Positions 1-10,000 of a DNA stretch of 64,000 nt are shown one piece after another (within the stretch, counting starts at the first letter, position 1; every line of letters begins with the position of its first letter). Location of the stretch: assembly GCF_018100795.1 (NCBI RefSeq), contig NZ_JAGJDY010000011.1, forward strand, positions 99,158-163,157. The letters are read 5' to 3'. The stretch comes from Alteromonas sp. MMG017 (GTDB taxonomy: Bacteria; Pseudomonadota; Gammaproteobacteria; Enterobacterales; Alteromonadaceae). The notes beneath the pieces were generated by a model. The model was not told the DNA's origin, did not search any database, and saw only the letters and a list, made by a program, of their open reading frames with translations. Both the position numbers and the translations under genes were made by a program.

Positions 1-138
1 CCCGCAATTCTTGCCAATATTTTGGTAGAGGGCGATATCGTGATGACGCAAGGTGCTGGGAATATTGGTCAAATTGCTAAGTTGTTAGCTAGCCGTGAGA
101 TGGAGCCAAAAGCGCTGCATCAGGAGAGCGACGCATGA
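1..138 (+). CDS. murC: UDP-N-acetylmuramate--L-alanine ligase, C-terminal end (partial)
   Basis: Reading frame 1 is open from the window edge to a TGA and encodes the last 45 residues of a Mur ligase. The stretch VMTQGAGNIGQIAK matches the C-terminal domain of MurC, which ends with a conserved QGAGN(I/V)G segment. MurC adds L-alanine to UDP-N-acetylmuramic acid in the cytoplasm. The stop overlaps the start of ddl by four bases (ATGA), and murC-ddl-ftsQ-ftsA-ftsZ is the normal order of this cluster, which supports the call. The rest of the gene lies outside the window. Confidence 0.85.
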   Translation, partial: PAILANILVEGDIVMTQGAGNIGQIAKLLASREMEPKALHQESDA

Positions 139-1103
139 GTCTTTTTAGCAACGTAACAAAATATGATGCTGCCGCTTTTGGAAAAGTAGCGGTCATGTTT
201 GGCGGCGATTCCGCCGAACGTGAAGTGTCGCTAAACTCAGGTAACGCGGTGCTTGCAGCGCTTTTACGTAAAAATGTAAACGCCATCGCTTTTGACCCAG
301 CAGAGCGTCCGCTTACTGATTTGATCAGCGAAAAAGTCGACCGCGTGCTTATCATGTTACACGGCCGAGGTGGTGAAGATGGCTCAATGCAAGGGGCTCT
401 TCAACTGCTCAAAATTCCTTATACCGGTACGCCGGTTTTAGGTTCCGCATTGGCGATGGACAAGATTCACACCAAGCAAGTATGGCAAAGCCTTGGCTTA
501 CCTACTGCTAAATATGAAATTGCTGATAAAAGGCGCTTTGAAGCTGGTAAGTGCAGCGCTATAATGGAAAAGTTGGGGAATGAAGTCATGGTAAAACCGG
601 CCCGAGAAGGGTCGAGTATTGGCATGGCAAGAGTGACAAGTGCTGAACAACTCGAAAATGCCATACAGGACGCCTTTAACTATGACAATCAGGTTCTGTT
701 AGAGCAATACATTAATGGCCCTGAGTTTACGGTTTCAGTAATTCAGGGGCAGGCATTGCCGTCTATCCGCATGTCCACTCCACATACGTTTTATGATTAT
801 GCTGCAAAGTACCAAGACGATACCACCGAATACTTTTGTCCAAGTGGTTTGTCTGTCGAGCAAGAAGCACATCTTGCTCAGCTATCGACGCAAGCATTCG
901 ATTCTATTTCTGGCTCTGGCTGGGGTCGCGTTGACGTAATGCAGGATAGTGATGGGCACTTTTATTTGCTTGAAGCGAATACGGTGCCGGGAATGACGGA
1001 AAAAAGCTTGGTGCCTAAAGCGGCCAAAGTGGCAGGGTTAAGTTTTGATGAGCTGGTATTGGCAATATTGGCCACCAGTTTTGACCCTGACAGCAGAGCA
1101 TAA
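135..1103 (+). CDS. ddl: D-alanine--D-alanine ligase
   Basis: 322-residue cytoplasmic ATP-grasp enzyme that joins two D-alanines for the peptidoglycan stem peptide. The N-terminal signature GGDSAEREVSLNSG is visible near residues 22-35, followed by HGRGGEDGSMQG, the ATP-grasp loop KPAREGSSIGM, and the metal/substrate segment LLEANTVPGMTEKSLVP near the C-terminus. Length is normal for DdlB. The ATG sits inside the murC stop (ATGA overlap), suggesting translational coupling, and ftsQ follows after six bases, so this is one transcription unit of cell-wall and division genes. Confidence 0.96.
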   Translation: MSLFSNVTKYDAAAFGKVAVMFGGDSAEREVSLNSGNAVLAALLRKNVNAIAFDPAERPLTDLISEKVDRVLIMLHGRGGEDGSMQGALQLLKIPYTGTPVLGSALAMDKIHTKQVWQSLGLPTAKYEIADKRRFEAGKCSAIMEKLGNEVMVKPAREGSSIGMARVTSAEQLENAIQDAFNYDNQVLLEQYINGPEFTVSVIQGQALPSIRMSTPHTFYDYAAKYQDDTTEYFCPSGLSVEQEAHLAQLSTQAFDSISGSGWGRVDVMQDSDGHFYLLEANTVPGMTEKSLVPKAAKVAGLSFDELVLAILATSFDPDSRA

Positions 1104-1109
1104 AACGCA

Positions 1110-1883
1110 ATGACGAGTAAGACGAGCACTGCAAGCGCTGCGAAAAGTAAACCAGCCAAAGACAAAGCGTCTTTGTGGGGCGGTGTAGCGTTCTTATTGT
1201 TTGTTATTGCGGCATTGGTGTTTGGGGCTGTGAAGGCCAACGACTATATGCAAGATGAGCAGCAAATGCCTGTTCAGGTAATTGATTTTTCTGGCGATTA
1301 CCAACATGTGAATATTACTAGGCTAGAGCGCCTGATAAGAAAATCACAACCGGGCAGTTTTTTCGCCCTAGATGTGAATGAAGTGTTTGAGCTGGTAGAA
1401 GCACAGCCATGGGTGTATCGGGCGTCGGTACGCAAAAAATGGCCAAATACGTTAAAGATATATTTGGTTGAGCAGCAACCCGTTGCCAAATGGAACGAAG
1501 ATTTGTTGCTAAACCCCTACGGCGATACGTTTAACGCCGATGGGCATGATTTAGCCTTACCAAGGTTATACGGCCCAGGTGGTAGCGAGAAGACCGCGCT
1601 TGAAGGATATAACTCCATGCATGCGCTGTTAGCCACTACCGCCATGAATATTGAAGAATTATCGTTGAGCGAGCGCTTCGCATGGCAAGTTCAACTTGAA
1701 AATGGTATTGAATTGAATTTAGGGCGCAAGGAATTTATCGATAGGTTACAACGCTTTATCGATGTATATCCTTTACTTGCGCAGCAAGAGAAGACGGTGA
1801 AATATATCGATCTTCGTTACGATACGGGTGTCGCGGTTGGCTGGGAAAACAGCAGCAGCGATACAACAAACAAAGAGAGTTAA
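1110..1883 (+). CDS. ftsQ: Cell division protein FtsQ
   Basis: 257-residue bitopic inner-membrane divisome protein. A lysine-rich cytoplasmic tail precedes one membrane segment at about residues 25-46. A POTRA domain begins near VQVIDFSGDYQHVNITRLER and the periplasmic beta domain carries RASVRKKWPNTLKIYLVEQQ, typical of FtsQ/DivIB. In the family it links early and late division proteins through the FtsQLB subcomplex. Its position between ddl and ftsA is diagnostic. Starts six bases after ddl and ends eight bases before the chosen ftsA start. Confidence 0.94.
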   Translation: MTSKTSTASAAKSKPAKDKASLWGGVAFLLFVIAALVFGAVKANDYMQDEQQMPVQVIDFSGDYQHVNITRLERLIRKSQPGSFFALDVNEVFELVEAQPWVYRASVRKKWPNTLKIYLVEQQPVAKWNEDLLLNPYGDTFNADGHDLALPRLYGPGGSEKTALEGYNSMHALLATTAMNIEELSLSERFAWQVQLENGIELNLGRKEFIDRLQRFIDVYPLLAQQEKTVKYIDLRYDTGVAVGWENSSSDTTNKES

Positions 1884-1890
1884 GGAAACC

Positions 1891-3120
1891 ATGTCAAAAC
1901 CTGCTGAACGTAATTTGATTGTAGGCTTAGATATAGGCACTAGCCAGGTAAAGGCTGTAGTGGGCGAGCTGTTAGACGACGATCAAATCAGTATCGTTGG
2001 TGTCGGTACGCATGCTGCAAAAGGCATGGATAAAGGCGGCGTAAATGACTTAAACCTAGTGGTTAAGTCGGTGCAACGTGCGGTAAATGAAATGGAGCTA
2101 ATGGCAGATTGCCGTGTTTCTTCAGTTTTCATGTCTATTTCAGGCCGTCACGTAAAATGTCAAAACGAAAACGGTATGGTGCCGATTAATAACCAAGAAG
2201 TAACCCAAGAAGACGTAGACAACGTTATACATGCAGCACGTAGTGTTCCTATTGCAGCTGAACGCAGGTTACTTCATGTTTTACCACAAGAATTTACTAT
2301 TGATGTGCAAGAAGGAATTAAGAACCCAATTGGCATGTCAGGCGTAAGAATGGAAGCCGACGCACACATCATTACGTGTGCAGACGATATGGCGAAAAAT
2401 TTAGTGAAGTGTGTTGAGCGCTGCGAACTAAACGCCGACCAATTAATATTTTCAGCATTGGCATCAAGTTATGCTGTGCTAACGGATGATGAGCGTGAAT
2501 TAGGTGTGTGTGTAGTCGATATTGGTGGTGGCACCATGGATATCGTTATCTACACAGACGGTGCCATTAGGCATACCGCTGTTATCCCTGTTGCCGGTAA
2601 TCAGATTACCAGCGACATCGCTAAGATTTTCCGTACGCCAATTAGCAACGCAGAAGAAATTAAAGTTAATTATGCCTGCGCGCTGAAAGATATGGTCAGT
2701 ATGGAAGAGAGTATTGAAGTGCCAAGTGTAGGCGGGCGTGCCGCGCGAGTAATGTCGCGACACACGCTAGCTGAAGTAATTGAGCCTCGATACCAAGAAC
2801 TTTTTGAACTGGTACATGATGAAATTCGTGCCAGTGGTCTGGAAGAGCAAATTGCTGCCGGCTTAGTGCTAACCGGTGGTACCGCCAAAATGGAAGGTGC
2901 GGTTGAATTTGCCGAGGAAATTTTCCAGATGCCTGTGAGAGTAGGCAACCCAATCAACGTTAAAGGTTTATCTGAATACGTTGATGATGCAGGATTTGCA
3001 ACCGTCGTAGGGCTTCTGCAATACGGCAAAGTGCAAGCAGATAATAAGAAGTCCAGTAAGCAAAAAACCGGTGAGAGTTTATTTCACCGCGTGCAAAGCT
3101 GGTTTAAAGGTGAATTTTAA
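1891..3120 (+). CDS. ftsA: Cell division protein FtsA
   Basis: 409-residue actin-like ATPase that tethers FtsZ to the inner membrane. Visible are the phosphate-1 motif VGLDIGTSQVKAVVGE near the N-terminus, the phosphate-2 motif VVDIGGGTMDIVIY, the adenosine motif LTGGTAKMEGAVEFAEEIF, and a C-terminal amphipathic membrane-targeting helix (ESLFHRVQSWFKGEF). The frame is open further upstream to 1828, but that would overlap ftsQ and add 21 non-homologous residues. The ATG at 1891 follows a TAAGGA ribosome-binding site and begins like known FtsA (MSKPAERNLIVGLDIG). Confidence 0.96.
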   Translation: MSKPAERNLIVGLDIGTSQVKAVVGELLDDDQISIVGVGTHAAKGMDKGGVNDLNLVVKSVQRAVNEMELMADCRVSSVFMSISGRHVKCQNENGMVPINNQEVTQEDVDNVIHAARSVPIAAERRLLHVLPQEFTIDVQEGIKNPIGMSGVRMEADAHIITCADDMAKNLVKCVERCELNADQLIFSALASSYAVLTDDERELGVCVVDIGGGTMDIVIYTDGAIRHTAVIPVAGNQITSDIAKIFRTPISNAEEIKVNYACALKDMVSMEESIEVPSVGGRAARVMSRHTLAEVIEPRYQELFELVHDEIRASGLEEQIAAGLVLTGGTAKMEGAVEFAEEIFQMPVRVGNPINVKGLSEYVDDAGFATVVGLLQYGKVQADNKKSSKQKTGESLFHRVQSWFKGEF

Positions 3121-3222
3121 TTTTTTGGGGTCGCTATAGCTACGGCATCACGATTCGCAGGATGCAGATAATCGACTATGTGTCGTAGCGAAGCATAGAA
3201 GACGTACAACCGGAGAGTAAGT

Positions 3223-4392
3223 ATGTTCGAATTAATGGATAGTCACGGCGAAGAAGCCGTAATCAAAGTCATCGGTGTTGGTGGTGGCGGCGGAAATGCA
3301 GTTGAGCACATGGTGTCTCAAAGCATTGAAGGCGTAGAGTTTATTGCGATAAACACCGACGCACAGGTACTACGTAGCTCAAATGCTGACGTTACCTTAC
3401 AAATTGGCTCTAGTGTTACTAAAGGTTTAGGCGCAGGCGCCGATCCTAACATTGGGCGCGACGCAGCACATGAAGACAGAGAAACCATTCGCCAAGCATT
3501 AGACGGCGCGGATATGGTTTTCATCACCGCAGGTATGGGTGGTGGTACAGGTACTGGTGCGGCACCTGAAGTGGCAAAAATTGCCCGTGAAATGGGAATT
3601 CTTACTGTGGCTGTTGTTACCAAGCCATTCCCATTTGAAGGTAAAAAGCGTACTACGTTTGCAGAGCAGGGCATTGTTGAACTGGCTAACAACGTAGATT
3701 CACTTATCACTATTCCTAACGAAAAATTGTTAAAAGTGATGGGTCCAGGTACGCCTCTACTTCAAGCATTCAGTGCAGCTAACGACGTATTACGTGGTGC
3801 TGTTCAGGGGATTGCAGAGCTAATTACTCGCCCTGGATTGATCAACGTGGATTTCGCCGACGTACGTACAGTAATGTCTGAAATGGGTAAAGCCATGATG
3901 GGCAGCGGTTCAGCAAGTGGTCCAGACCGTGCTGAAGAAGCGTCAGAATCTGCTATTGCTAGCCCGTTACTTGAAGATATCGATTTATCAGGTGCTCGCG
4001 GTATTCTTGTGAATATCACAGCTGGCCCAGATTTCGCTATCGATGAGTTTGAAACTGTTGGTAACGCGGTTAAAGCGTTTGCTTCTGAAAATGCAACAGT
4101 GGTAGTGGGTACGGTTATCGACATGGAAATGACAGATGAGCTTCGCGTAACGGTTGTTGCAACCGGTATTGGCGCAGAGCGTAAGCCTGACATTTCGCTA
4201 GTAAGCTCAGAAGGTTCGCGTTTAACTACGCCAGCTAAAGAGTACGGTAGCACAACAGCGTCTGAACCTCGTTCAGCATCGGTTGGCAGTACTGAAGGCA
4301 ACCAAGCACTTAAAGCTGAAGATGAAGCGCAACCTGGTAATGATTTAGAGTATTTAGACATTCCAGCGTTTTTGCGTAAGCAAGCAGACTAA
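3223..4392 (+). CDS. ftsZ: Cell division GTPase FtsZ
   Basis: 389-residue tubulin-like GTPase that polymerises into the Z ring at midcell. The tubulin signature GGGTGTG is at residues 106-112, the nucleotide-binding loop GVGGGGGNAVEHM near 18-30, and the conserved C-terminal peptide DLEYLDIPAFLRKQAD, which binds FtsA and other partners, ends the protein after a variable linker (about 320-370). An ACCGGAGAG ribosome-binding site precedes the ATG. A ~100-base gap separates it from ftsA. Confidence 0.98.
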   Translation: MFELMDSHGEEAVIKVIGVGGGGGNAVEHMVSQSIEGVEFIAINTDAQVLRSSNADVTLQIGSSVTKGLGAGADPNIGRDAAHEDRETIRQALDGADMVFITAGMGGGTGTGAAPEVAKIAREMGILTVAVVTKPFPFEGKKRTTFAEQGIVELANNVDSLITIPNEKLLKVMGPGTPLLQAFSAANDVLRGAVQGIAELITRPGLINVDFADVRTVMSEMGKAMMGSGSASGPDRAEEASESAIASPLLEDIDLSGARGILVNITAGPDFAIDEFETVGNAVKAFASENATVVVGTVIDMEMTDELRVTVVATGIGAERKPDISLVSSEGSRLTTPAKEYGSTTASEPRSASVGSTEGNQALKAEDEAQPGNDLEYLDIPAFLRKQAD

Positions 4393-4449
4393 TTCACCTC
4401 GCTGAAATTGAAGTGAATTTTTCTGAAATACCGTTGTCAGAACGGTATT
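4391..4449 (+). terminator. Hairpins after ftsZ (possible terminator)
   Basis: Directly after the ftsZ stop, AATTCAC (4391-4397) pairs with GTGAATT (4413-4419) and is followed by a short T run, resembling a weak intrinsic terminator. A second perfect 9-bp inverted repeat, AATACCGTT / AACGGTATT (4427-4449, 5-base loop), follows. It lacks a T run. Together they separate ftsZ from the lpxC promoter. Function is inferred from structure only. Confidence 0.4.
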
Positions 4450-4562
4450 AAGGGCACTATCTGTCTGGTAGGTTTTAAACTGGAATTTTTCCAGATTAGT
4501 GACCAGAGTGGCTACTTGCGCGTAAAATTTTGGATTAGCGAATGGTCCAAATTGCGTATTTT

Positions 4563-4591
4563 TTGACAAACAAGTGGTAAGTCACTATAAT
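4563..4591 (+). promoter_or_regulatory. Consensus sigma-70 promoter of lpxC
   Basis: A perfect -35 TTGACA (4563-4568) and a perfect -10 TATAAT (4586-4591) are separated by exactly 17 bases, the ideal sigma-70 arrangement. It lies 37 bases upstream of the lpxC start, giving a predicted transcription start near 4598 and a ~30-base leader. This implies strong, independent expression of lpxC in addition to any read-through from ftsZ. Confidence 0.85.
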
Positions 4592-4628
4592 TCGCGACCG
4601 CTTTTTTTATAGGTAAAAGCATAAGCAG

Positions 4629-5540
4629 ATGATTAGACAACGTACAATCAAGCACCCGGTGCAAGAAACCGGAATTGGGCTTCATAAAGGGGAAAAGGTC
4701 ACAATGACTCTCCGGCCTGCGCCTGCGAACACGGGAATTGTGTTTAGGCGTGTTGACCTTGAACCTCATGTTGATATTCCGTCGCGTGCAAACGCGGTGG
4801 GTAATACCATGCTGTGTACCTGTTTGAATAATGAAGACGGCGTAACTATTCAAACCGTTGAGCATTTGGCATCTGCGCTTGCAGGGCTTGGTATCGACAA
4901 CATCATTGTTGAAGTTGATAGCAACGAGCTGCCTATTATGGATGGTAGTGCTAGCCCCTTCGTATTCTTGCTTCAATCAGCAGGAATTGAAGAGTTGAAC
5001 GCCCTTAAGCGCTTTATCCGTATTAAGAAAACCGTTCGCGTTGAAGATGGCGATAAGTGGGCCGAATTAGTGCCTTATGATGGTTTCCGTGTCGACTTCC
5101 AGATTGACTTCGATCACCCAGTTATCAGCCAAACTCGTCAACATATGACCATGGATTTCGATTCATGTTCTTATGTGAACGAAGTAAGTCGTGCACGTAC
5201 CTTCGGTTTTATGCGCGACCTTGAATATATGAATGCTAATAACTTAGCATTAGGTGGCAGCATGGAAAATGCGGTTGCGCTTGATGAATTTCGCGTGTTG
5301 AACCCTGAAGGCTTACGTTACGACGACGAATTTTTAAAGCATAAAATTTTAGATGCTATTGGTGATTTGTACTTAGGTGGGCATAGCCTTATTGGCGAAT
5401 TGCGTGCTTATAAAACAGGTCACGGCTTAAACAACAAACTATTGAACGCCGTGCTTGCGCAGAAAGACTGCTGGGAATTTATAACTTACGATTCTCAAGA
5501 TGAAGCACCTATACATTACGCTCAACCAGTATTAGCGTAA
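4629..5540 (+). CDS. lpxC: UDP-3-O-acyl-N-acetylglucosamine deacetylase
   Basis: 303-residue zinc deacetylase that catalyses the committed step of lipid A synthesis in the cytoplasm. Zinc-ligand regions are visible: [15 protein letters not shown] (first His) and [15 protein letters not shown] (second His and Asp). The active-site Glu lies just before the first His in TVEH. Length is nearly that of E. coli LpxC (305). It follows ftsZ as in other gammaproteobacteria, has its own consensus promoter, and ends at a strong terminator. Confidence 0.97.
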   Translation: MIRQRTIKHPVQETGIGLHKGEKVTMTLRPAPANTGIVFRRVDLEPHVDIPSRANAVGNTMLCTCLNNEDGVTIQTVEHLASALAGLGIDNIIVEVDSNELPIMDGSASPFVFLLQSAGIEELNALKRFIRIKKTVRVEDGDKWAELVPYDGFRVDFQIDFDHPVISQTRQHMTMDFDSCSYVNEVSRARTFGFMRDLEYMNANNLALGGSMENAVALDEFRVLNPEGLRYDDEFLKHKILDAIGDLYLGGHSLIGELRAYKTGHGLNNKLLNAVLAQKDCWEFITYDSQDEAPIHYAQPVLA

Positions 5541-5550
5541 ACCGGTATAT

Positions 5551-5580
5551 AAAAAGCCGCCTACATGGCGGCTTTTTTTC
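5551..5580 (+). terminator. Rho-independent terminator after lpxC
   Basis: Perfect stem AAAAAGCCGCC / GGCGGCTTTTT with loop TACAT, followed by a run of seven T, eleven bases after the lpxC stop. Closes the ftsZ/lpxC transcription unit. Confidence 0.9.
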
Positions 5581-5745
5581 GTTTAGCTTTTAGACTAAAC
5601 AATGATAAAGTAAGCAATCAATATAATTATAATTAATGTGCCATAACTTCTTTACGTTCCAGTTCGGCCTTCAGCCGAGTCTATGTTTGTCAGCAAACAG
5701 GTATTGGAAGTTAACTGAGCACGACAGAAATTTCCTATTTGTGGT

Positions 5746-6624
5746 ATGAAGCTAACAATAACGCTATCAGGCAAGAACAAACGCTATCGTCATAGCATCA
5801 GTGTACGTACGCTGGTGAGCGCGACCGTGTTGTCGTCGATATTTATGTTAGTGTCTAGTCGTTCCACAGAATCTGTGTCTGAAGATGTGGCTAGGGTTCG
5901 CCTGGCACAATCTGAAGTGAATGAAACGCAACAAGACGTTGAAGCGCTTAAACAACAGACTACCATTAAATTACAAACTTTGATTTCCCATATTGCCGAG
6001 CTTTCAGCACAAGCGTCTATGCTCGATGATAAAGGAAAACAGATAGCAACAGAATTAGGTATGACAGCGGCTGACCTGGACGCTTTTGTACCTGTATCGA
6101 TACCGGACAACCTCCAAGATGATCCCTTACTCAGCGAGATTAATAAGCTCCAGCAATCTCTCGACGTAAAATCTCAGCAGCTTTCTATGCTTGAAAGTTT
6201 GGTGAGGGGTCACCATATCCATGAGCAGAGTCAATTATCTGGTCGACCGATAGCATCGGGATGGTTGTCATCTTATTATGGTATGCGCGCCGACCCCTTC
6301 ACTGGTGAAACAGCCATGCATAAAGGCTTAGATTTCGCTGGCAAAGCGGGTAATGACGTTTTAGCGACTGCGGCAGGTATTGTTACCTGGGCAGGCGAAC
6401 GTAGCGGTTACGGGCATCTAGTAGAAATAGAACATGGTGATGGTTTTATAACCCGTTATGGGCACAATGAAACTTTGACTGTCTCAATAGGCGATGTGGT
6501 GACCAAGGGTCAACCTATCGCTAAAATGGGCAATACAGGGCGCTCTACTGGCGTTCATGTTCACTACGAAGTAATAAGAAACGGTAAGCAAATCGATCCT
6601 CTGCCATACGTTTATAAAAAATAA
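5746..6624 (+). CDS. Membrane-anchored M23 peptidoglycan endopeptidase
   Basis: 292-residue protein with an N-terminal membrane segment (about residues 26-39, LVSATVLSSIFMLVSS), a coiled-coil-like region (about 50-150, rich in Q/E/L) and a C-terminal LytM/M23 domain. The domain has the zinc motifs MHKGLDFAGKAG (H and D) and GVHVHYEVIRNG (HxH). M23 enzymes cleave peptidoglycan cross-links or, when catalytically dead, activate amidases. Here the metal ligands look intact. The gene occupies the lpxC-secA interval where E. coli has secM. No strong ribosome-binding site is seen at the ATG. Exact substrate is unknown. Confidence 0.85.
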   Translation: MKLTITLSGKNKRYRHSISVRTLVSATVLSSIFMLVSSRSTESVSEDVARVRLAQSEVNETQQDVEALKQQTTIKLQTLISHIAELSAQASMLDDKGKQIATELGMTAADLDAFVPVSIPDNLQDDPLLSEINKLQQSLDVKSQQLSMLESLVRGHHIHEQSQLSGRPIASGWLSSYYGMRADPFTGETAMHKGLDFAGKAGNDVLATAAGIVTWAGERSGYGHLVEIEHGDGFITRYGHNETLTVSIGDVVTKGQPIAKMGNTGRSTGVHVHYEVIRNGKQIDPLPYVYKK

Positions 6625-6774
6625 ACACGGCAGCAGCCAGGTAAGTAAGCATTCAGCTTACGCAACAATTAGTAATCGCTTGGCATTATCTTAATGAGAT
6701 AGTGTCTTTTACGTTTAATCGCAGCTGTGCTCTTACCGTGCGGCGTCTCGACAAGTAGTGGAAATAACAAGCTA

Positions 6775-9492
6775 ATGTTTTCAAGCATCCTTAGAAAAGT
6801 GTTCGGTAGCCGAAACGACCGTCTATTAAAAAAATTACAAAAAAATGTAGATGCCATCAATGCACTGGAAGCAGAGTATGAACAGCTTTCTGATGAGGCG
6901 TTAAAAGCAAAAACGGCTGAGTTTAAACAACGAATTGAAAAAGGCGAAAGCCTTGAAGATCTCATGTACGAAGCTTTTGCTACCGTTCGTGAGGCAAGTA
7001 AACGTGTGTACGGTATGCGCCACTTTGACGTACAAATGCTGGGTGGCCAAGTATTACACGAAGGCAAAATTTCAGAAATGCGTACCGGTGAAGGTAAAAC
7101 CCTTACCGCGACTTTGCCTACCTATTTAAATGCATTATCTGGCAAAGGTGTTCACGTTATTACCGTGAACGATTACCTTGCTAAGCGTGATGCTGAATGG
7201 GCTAACCAGCTGTTCACTTTCTTGGGTATGCGCGTAGGTTGTAACGTACCTGGTATGGCGCACGAACAAAAGCGCGATGCCTATCAAGCTGACGTTACCT
7301 ATGGTACGAACAATGAATTCGGCTTTGATTACTTGCGTGACAATATGGCGTTTAGCCCGCAAGACCGCGTTCAGCGCCCACTTAATTTTGCTGTAGTGGA
7401 TGAAGTGGATTCAATCTTAATTGATGAGGCACGTACTCCGCTTATTATTTCAGGCCAAGCAGAAGATAGTTCTGAACTTTACCGCCGTATTAATTTAGTT
7501 ATTCCTGAATTGATTCAGCAAGAAGAAGAAGACGAAGAAGGCAAAGAAGGCGACGGTGATTACACTATCGACCTTAAAGCAAAACAAATTCATTTAACTG
7601 AACGTGGCCAAGGTCATGTCGAAGAAATTTTGCATCGTGCAGGTATATTACCAGAAGGCGAATCGTTATTTGCTGCGGGTAATATTTCATTACTTCACCA
7701 CATTAACGCTGCGCTTCGTGCCCACAAGTTGTTCTCAAAAGATGTAGATTACATCGTTAAAGAAGACCAAATTGTTATTGTTGATGAACATACCGGTCGT
7801 ACAATGGAAGGCCGTCGTTGGTCTGAAGGTTTACACCAAGCTGTTGAAGCAAAGGAAGGTGTGAAGATTCAAAATGAGAACCAAACCTTAGCGTCTATTA
7901 CTTTCCAAAACTACTTCCGCTTGTACAACAAGCTTGCAGGTATGACGGGTACTGCCGATACGGAAGCCTTCGAATTCCAGCATATCTACAGCCTAGAAAC
8001 GGTTGTGTTGCCAACGAATAAACCTATGCAGCGTAAAGATAAGGCCGACCTTATCTACTTAACGGCAGAAGAAAAATACGATGCTATCGTAGAAGATATT
8101 AAAGCGTGTGTTGAACGCGGTCAGCCTACCTTGGTTGGTACGGTATCGATTGAAAACTCTGAGTTGTTGTCTCGGGTACTTAAGAAAAGCAAAATTCCAC
8201 ATAAAGTGCTTAATGCGAAGTTCCACGAACACGAAGCCGACATTGTTGCTCAAGCAGGTAAGCCTGCTGCAGTCACCATTGCAACAAACATGGCAGGTCG
8301 TGGTACGGATATCGTGCTTGGTGGTAACTGGCAAGCAGAGATTGAAAAAATTGAAAACCCTACTCAAGCACAAATCGACAAGATTAAGGCTGAGTGGAAA
8401 GTGCGTCACGATGCCGTTTTAGCATCAGGTGGTTTACACATTATTGGTACAGAGCGTCATGAGTCTCGCCGTATCGATAATCAGCTACGTGGTCGTTCAG
8501 GTCGTCAGGGCGACCCAGGTTCAAGCCGTTTTTACTTGTCACTAGATGATGCCCTAATGCGTATTTTTGCCTCTGAAAAAATGGGCAACATGATGAAGCG
8601 CTTAGGGATGGAAAAAGGTGAAGCCATTGAGCACCCATGGGTAACTCGTGCTATCGAAAACGCCCAGCGTAAAGTAGAAGGTCGTAACTTCGATATTCGT
8701 AAGCAACTACTTGAATACGATGATGTAGCAAACGATCAACGTAAAGTGATTTACGAGCAACGTAATGAGTTGCTTGATGAAGGCGACATAAGTGAAACCA
8801 TCGCAGTAATCCGTGAAGATGTGGTAAGCGGTGTAGTTGATGAATATATTCCACCACAGTCTTTAGAAGAAATGTGGGATGTGAAAGGATTAGAAGAGCG
8901 TTTACGCGCTGACTTCGCCGTAGACTTACCTATTCAAACGTGGTTAGAAAACGACGATAAGCTTTATGAAGAAAAGCTTCGTGAGCGAATTCACGATGAA
9001 GTGGTTTCTAGCTATAAAGAAAAAGAAAGTGTAGTGGGTGAACAAGTTCTTCGACAGTTTGAAAAAGCAGTGATGCTACAAAACCTAGACAGCCATTGGA
9101 AAGAGCATTTAGCGGCAATGGATCACCTTCGTCAAGGTATTGGGCTACGCAGCTATGCGCAGAAAAATCCGAAGCAAGAATACAAGCGCGAGTCGTTTGC
9201 TTTGTTCTCACAAATGCTAGAAGCACTGAAAGTTGAAGTGATTACTATTCTTTCACGTGTGAAAGTACAAGCTGAAGAAGACGTTGAGAAAGTAGAAGAA
9301 CAACGTCGTCAAGCGGATAATGTGCCAAAGCAATTTGAGCACGAAAACGCATCAGCCACTGAAGCACCACCAGAAGCTGCAAGCGATAAGGTACGTACCG
9401 AAGTGCGTGACGGTCCTAAAGTAGGTCGTAACGATCCTTGCCCATGTGGTTCAGGTAAAAAGTATAAACAGTGCCACGGTAAATTAAGCTAA
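6775..9492 (+). CDS. secA: Preprotein translocase ATPase SecA
   Basis: 905-residue motor that drives proteins through SecYEG. Walker A is MRTGEGKT (residues 102-109), Walker B/DEAD segment [14 protein letters not shown] lies near 210, the helicase-like segment [18 protein letters not shown] is intact, and the C-terminus carries the SecB/lipid-binding zinc motif [14 protein letters not shown]. The frame is open to 6727 but the ATG at 6775 gives the family start ([16 protein letters not shown]) and length (E. coli 901). The stop overlaps the mutT start (TAATG). No SecM-like arrest gene is recognisable upstream. Confidence 0.98.
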   Translation: MFSSILRKVFGSRNDRLLKKLQKNVDAINALEAEYEQLSDEALKAKTAEFKQRIEKGESLEDLMYEAFATVREASKRVYGMRHFDVQMLGGQVLHEGKISEMRTGEGKTLTATLPTYLNALSGKGVHVITVNDYLAKRDAEWANQLFTFLGMRVGCNVPGMAHEQKRDAYQADVTYGTNNEFGFDYLRDNMAFSPQDRVQRPLNFAVVDEVDSILIDEARTPLIISGQAEDSSELYRRINLVIPELIQQEEEDEEGKEGDGDYTIDLKAKQIHLTERGQGHVEEILHRAGILPEGESLFAAGNISLLHHINAALRAHKLFSKDVDYIVKEDQIVIVDEHTGRTMEGRRWSEGLHQAVEAKEGVKIQNENQTLASITFQNYFRLYNKLAGMTGTADTEAFEFQHIYSLETVVLPTNKPMQRKDKADLIYLTAEEKYDAIVEDIKACVERGQPTLVGTVSIENSELLSRVLKKSKIPHKVLNAKFHEHEADIVAQAGKPAAVTIATNMAGRGTDIVLGGNWQAEIEKIENPTQAQIDKIKAEWKVRHDAVLASGGLHIIGTERHESRRIDNQLRGRSGRQGDPGSSRFYLSLDDALMRIFASEKMGNMMKRLGMEKGEAIEHPWVTRAIENAQRKVEGRNFDIRKQLLEYDDVANDQRKVIYEQRNELLDEGDISETIAVIREDVVSGVVDEYIPPQSLEEMWDVKGLEERLRADFAVDLPIQTWLENDDKLYEEKLRERIHDEVVSSYKEKESVVGEQVLRQFEKAVMLQNLDSHWKEHLAAMDHLRQGIGLRSYAQKNPKQEYKRESFALFSQMLEALKVEVITILSRVKVQAEEDVEKVEEQRRQADNVPKQFEHENASATEAPPEAASDKVRTEVRDGPKVGRNDPCPCGSGKKYKQCHGKLS

Positions 9493-9887
9493 TGAAACTT
9501 GTGCATGTTGCCGTTGGGGTAGTACTTCGCGGCACACAAGTGTTTATCAGCCTTCGGGCTGACAACGCACATCAAGGCGGCAAGTGGGAATTCCCAGGCG
9601 GTAAAGTGGAAGCCAATGAAACCGTACTTGATGCACTACGCCGAGAGTTGCAGGAAGAAATTGGCATTCTAGTGCAATCTAGCGAGCCTTTACTGGTAAT
9701 AGAGCATGATTATGGCGATAAGCTGGTTAAGCTTGATGTGCATGCTGTGAGTGCGTTTGACGGTGAGCCTGAAGGTAAGGAAAGCCAACAAACGCGCTGG
9801 GTTGAAGTCAGTGCATTGGAAGCCAGTGAATTTCCAGCAGCGAATGTGGCTATTATCGATGCGCTTCATAAGAAATATTCAAAGTAG
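9492..9887 (+). CDS. mutT: 8-oxo-dGTP diphosphatase (MutT-type Nudix hydrolase)
   Basis: 131-residue Nudix protein. The Nudix box is complete: G-x5-E-x7-REL-x-EE-x-G-I, in the segment GGKVEANETVLDALRRELQE and the EIGI that follows. MutT removes oxidised dGTP from the nucleotide pool to prevent A:T to C:G transversions. Length and the secA-mutT adjacency match E. coli. Its ATG uses the last base of the secA stop (TAATG), so it is probably translated by coupling. A bidirectional terminator follows. Confidence 0.93.
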   Translation: MKLVHVAVGVVLRGTQVFISLRADNAHQGGKWEFPGGKVEANETVLDALRRELQEEIGILVQSSEPLLVIEHDYGDKLVKLDVHAVSAFDGEPEGKESQQTRWVEVSALEASEFPAANVAIIDALHKKYSK

Positions 9888-9930
9888 CGGCTGGCTTCTA
9901 ACTTAAAAACATACTTCAAAATAAAAACAA

Positions 9931-9962
9931 AAAGGGCGGTCTCAATAGACCGCCCTTTTTTG
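9931..9962. terminator. Bidirectional terminator between mutT and the aspartoacylase gene
   Basis: Perfect 12-bp stem AAAGGGCGGTCT / AGACCGCCCTTT with loop CAAT, T run on the plus strand and A run on the other side. It lies between two convergent genes and can end transcription from both. Confidence 0.9.
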
Positions 9963-10000
9963 TATCTGGGTGTCCCGTCTGAAATACGGGTTTTAACGGC

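Noticed and set aside
3804..4361. 185-residue antisense frame opposite ftsZ
   Set aside because: Low-complexity Ser/Thr/Ala translation typical of an antisense shadow; ftsZ is unambiguous on the other strand.
4427..4449. Perfect palindrome AATACCGTT / AACGGTATT as a second lpxC regulatory site
   Set aside because: Possible, but no known regulator fits and it lies far upstream of the promoter; kept only as part of the ftsZ 3' hairpins.
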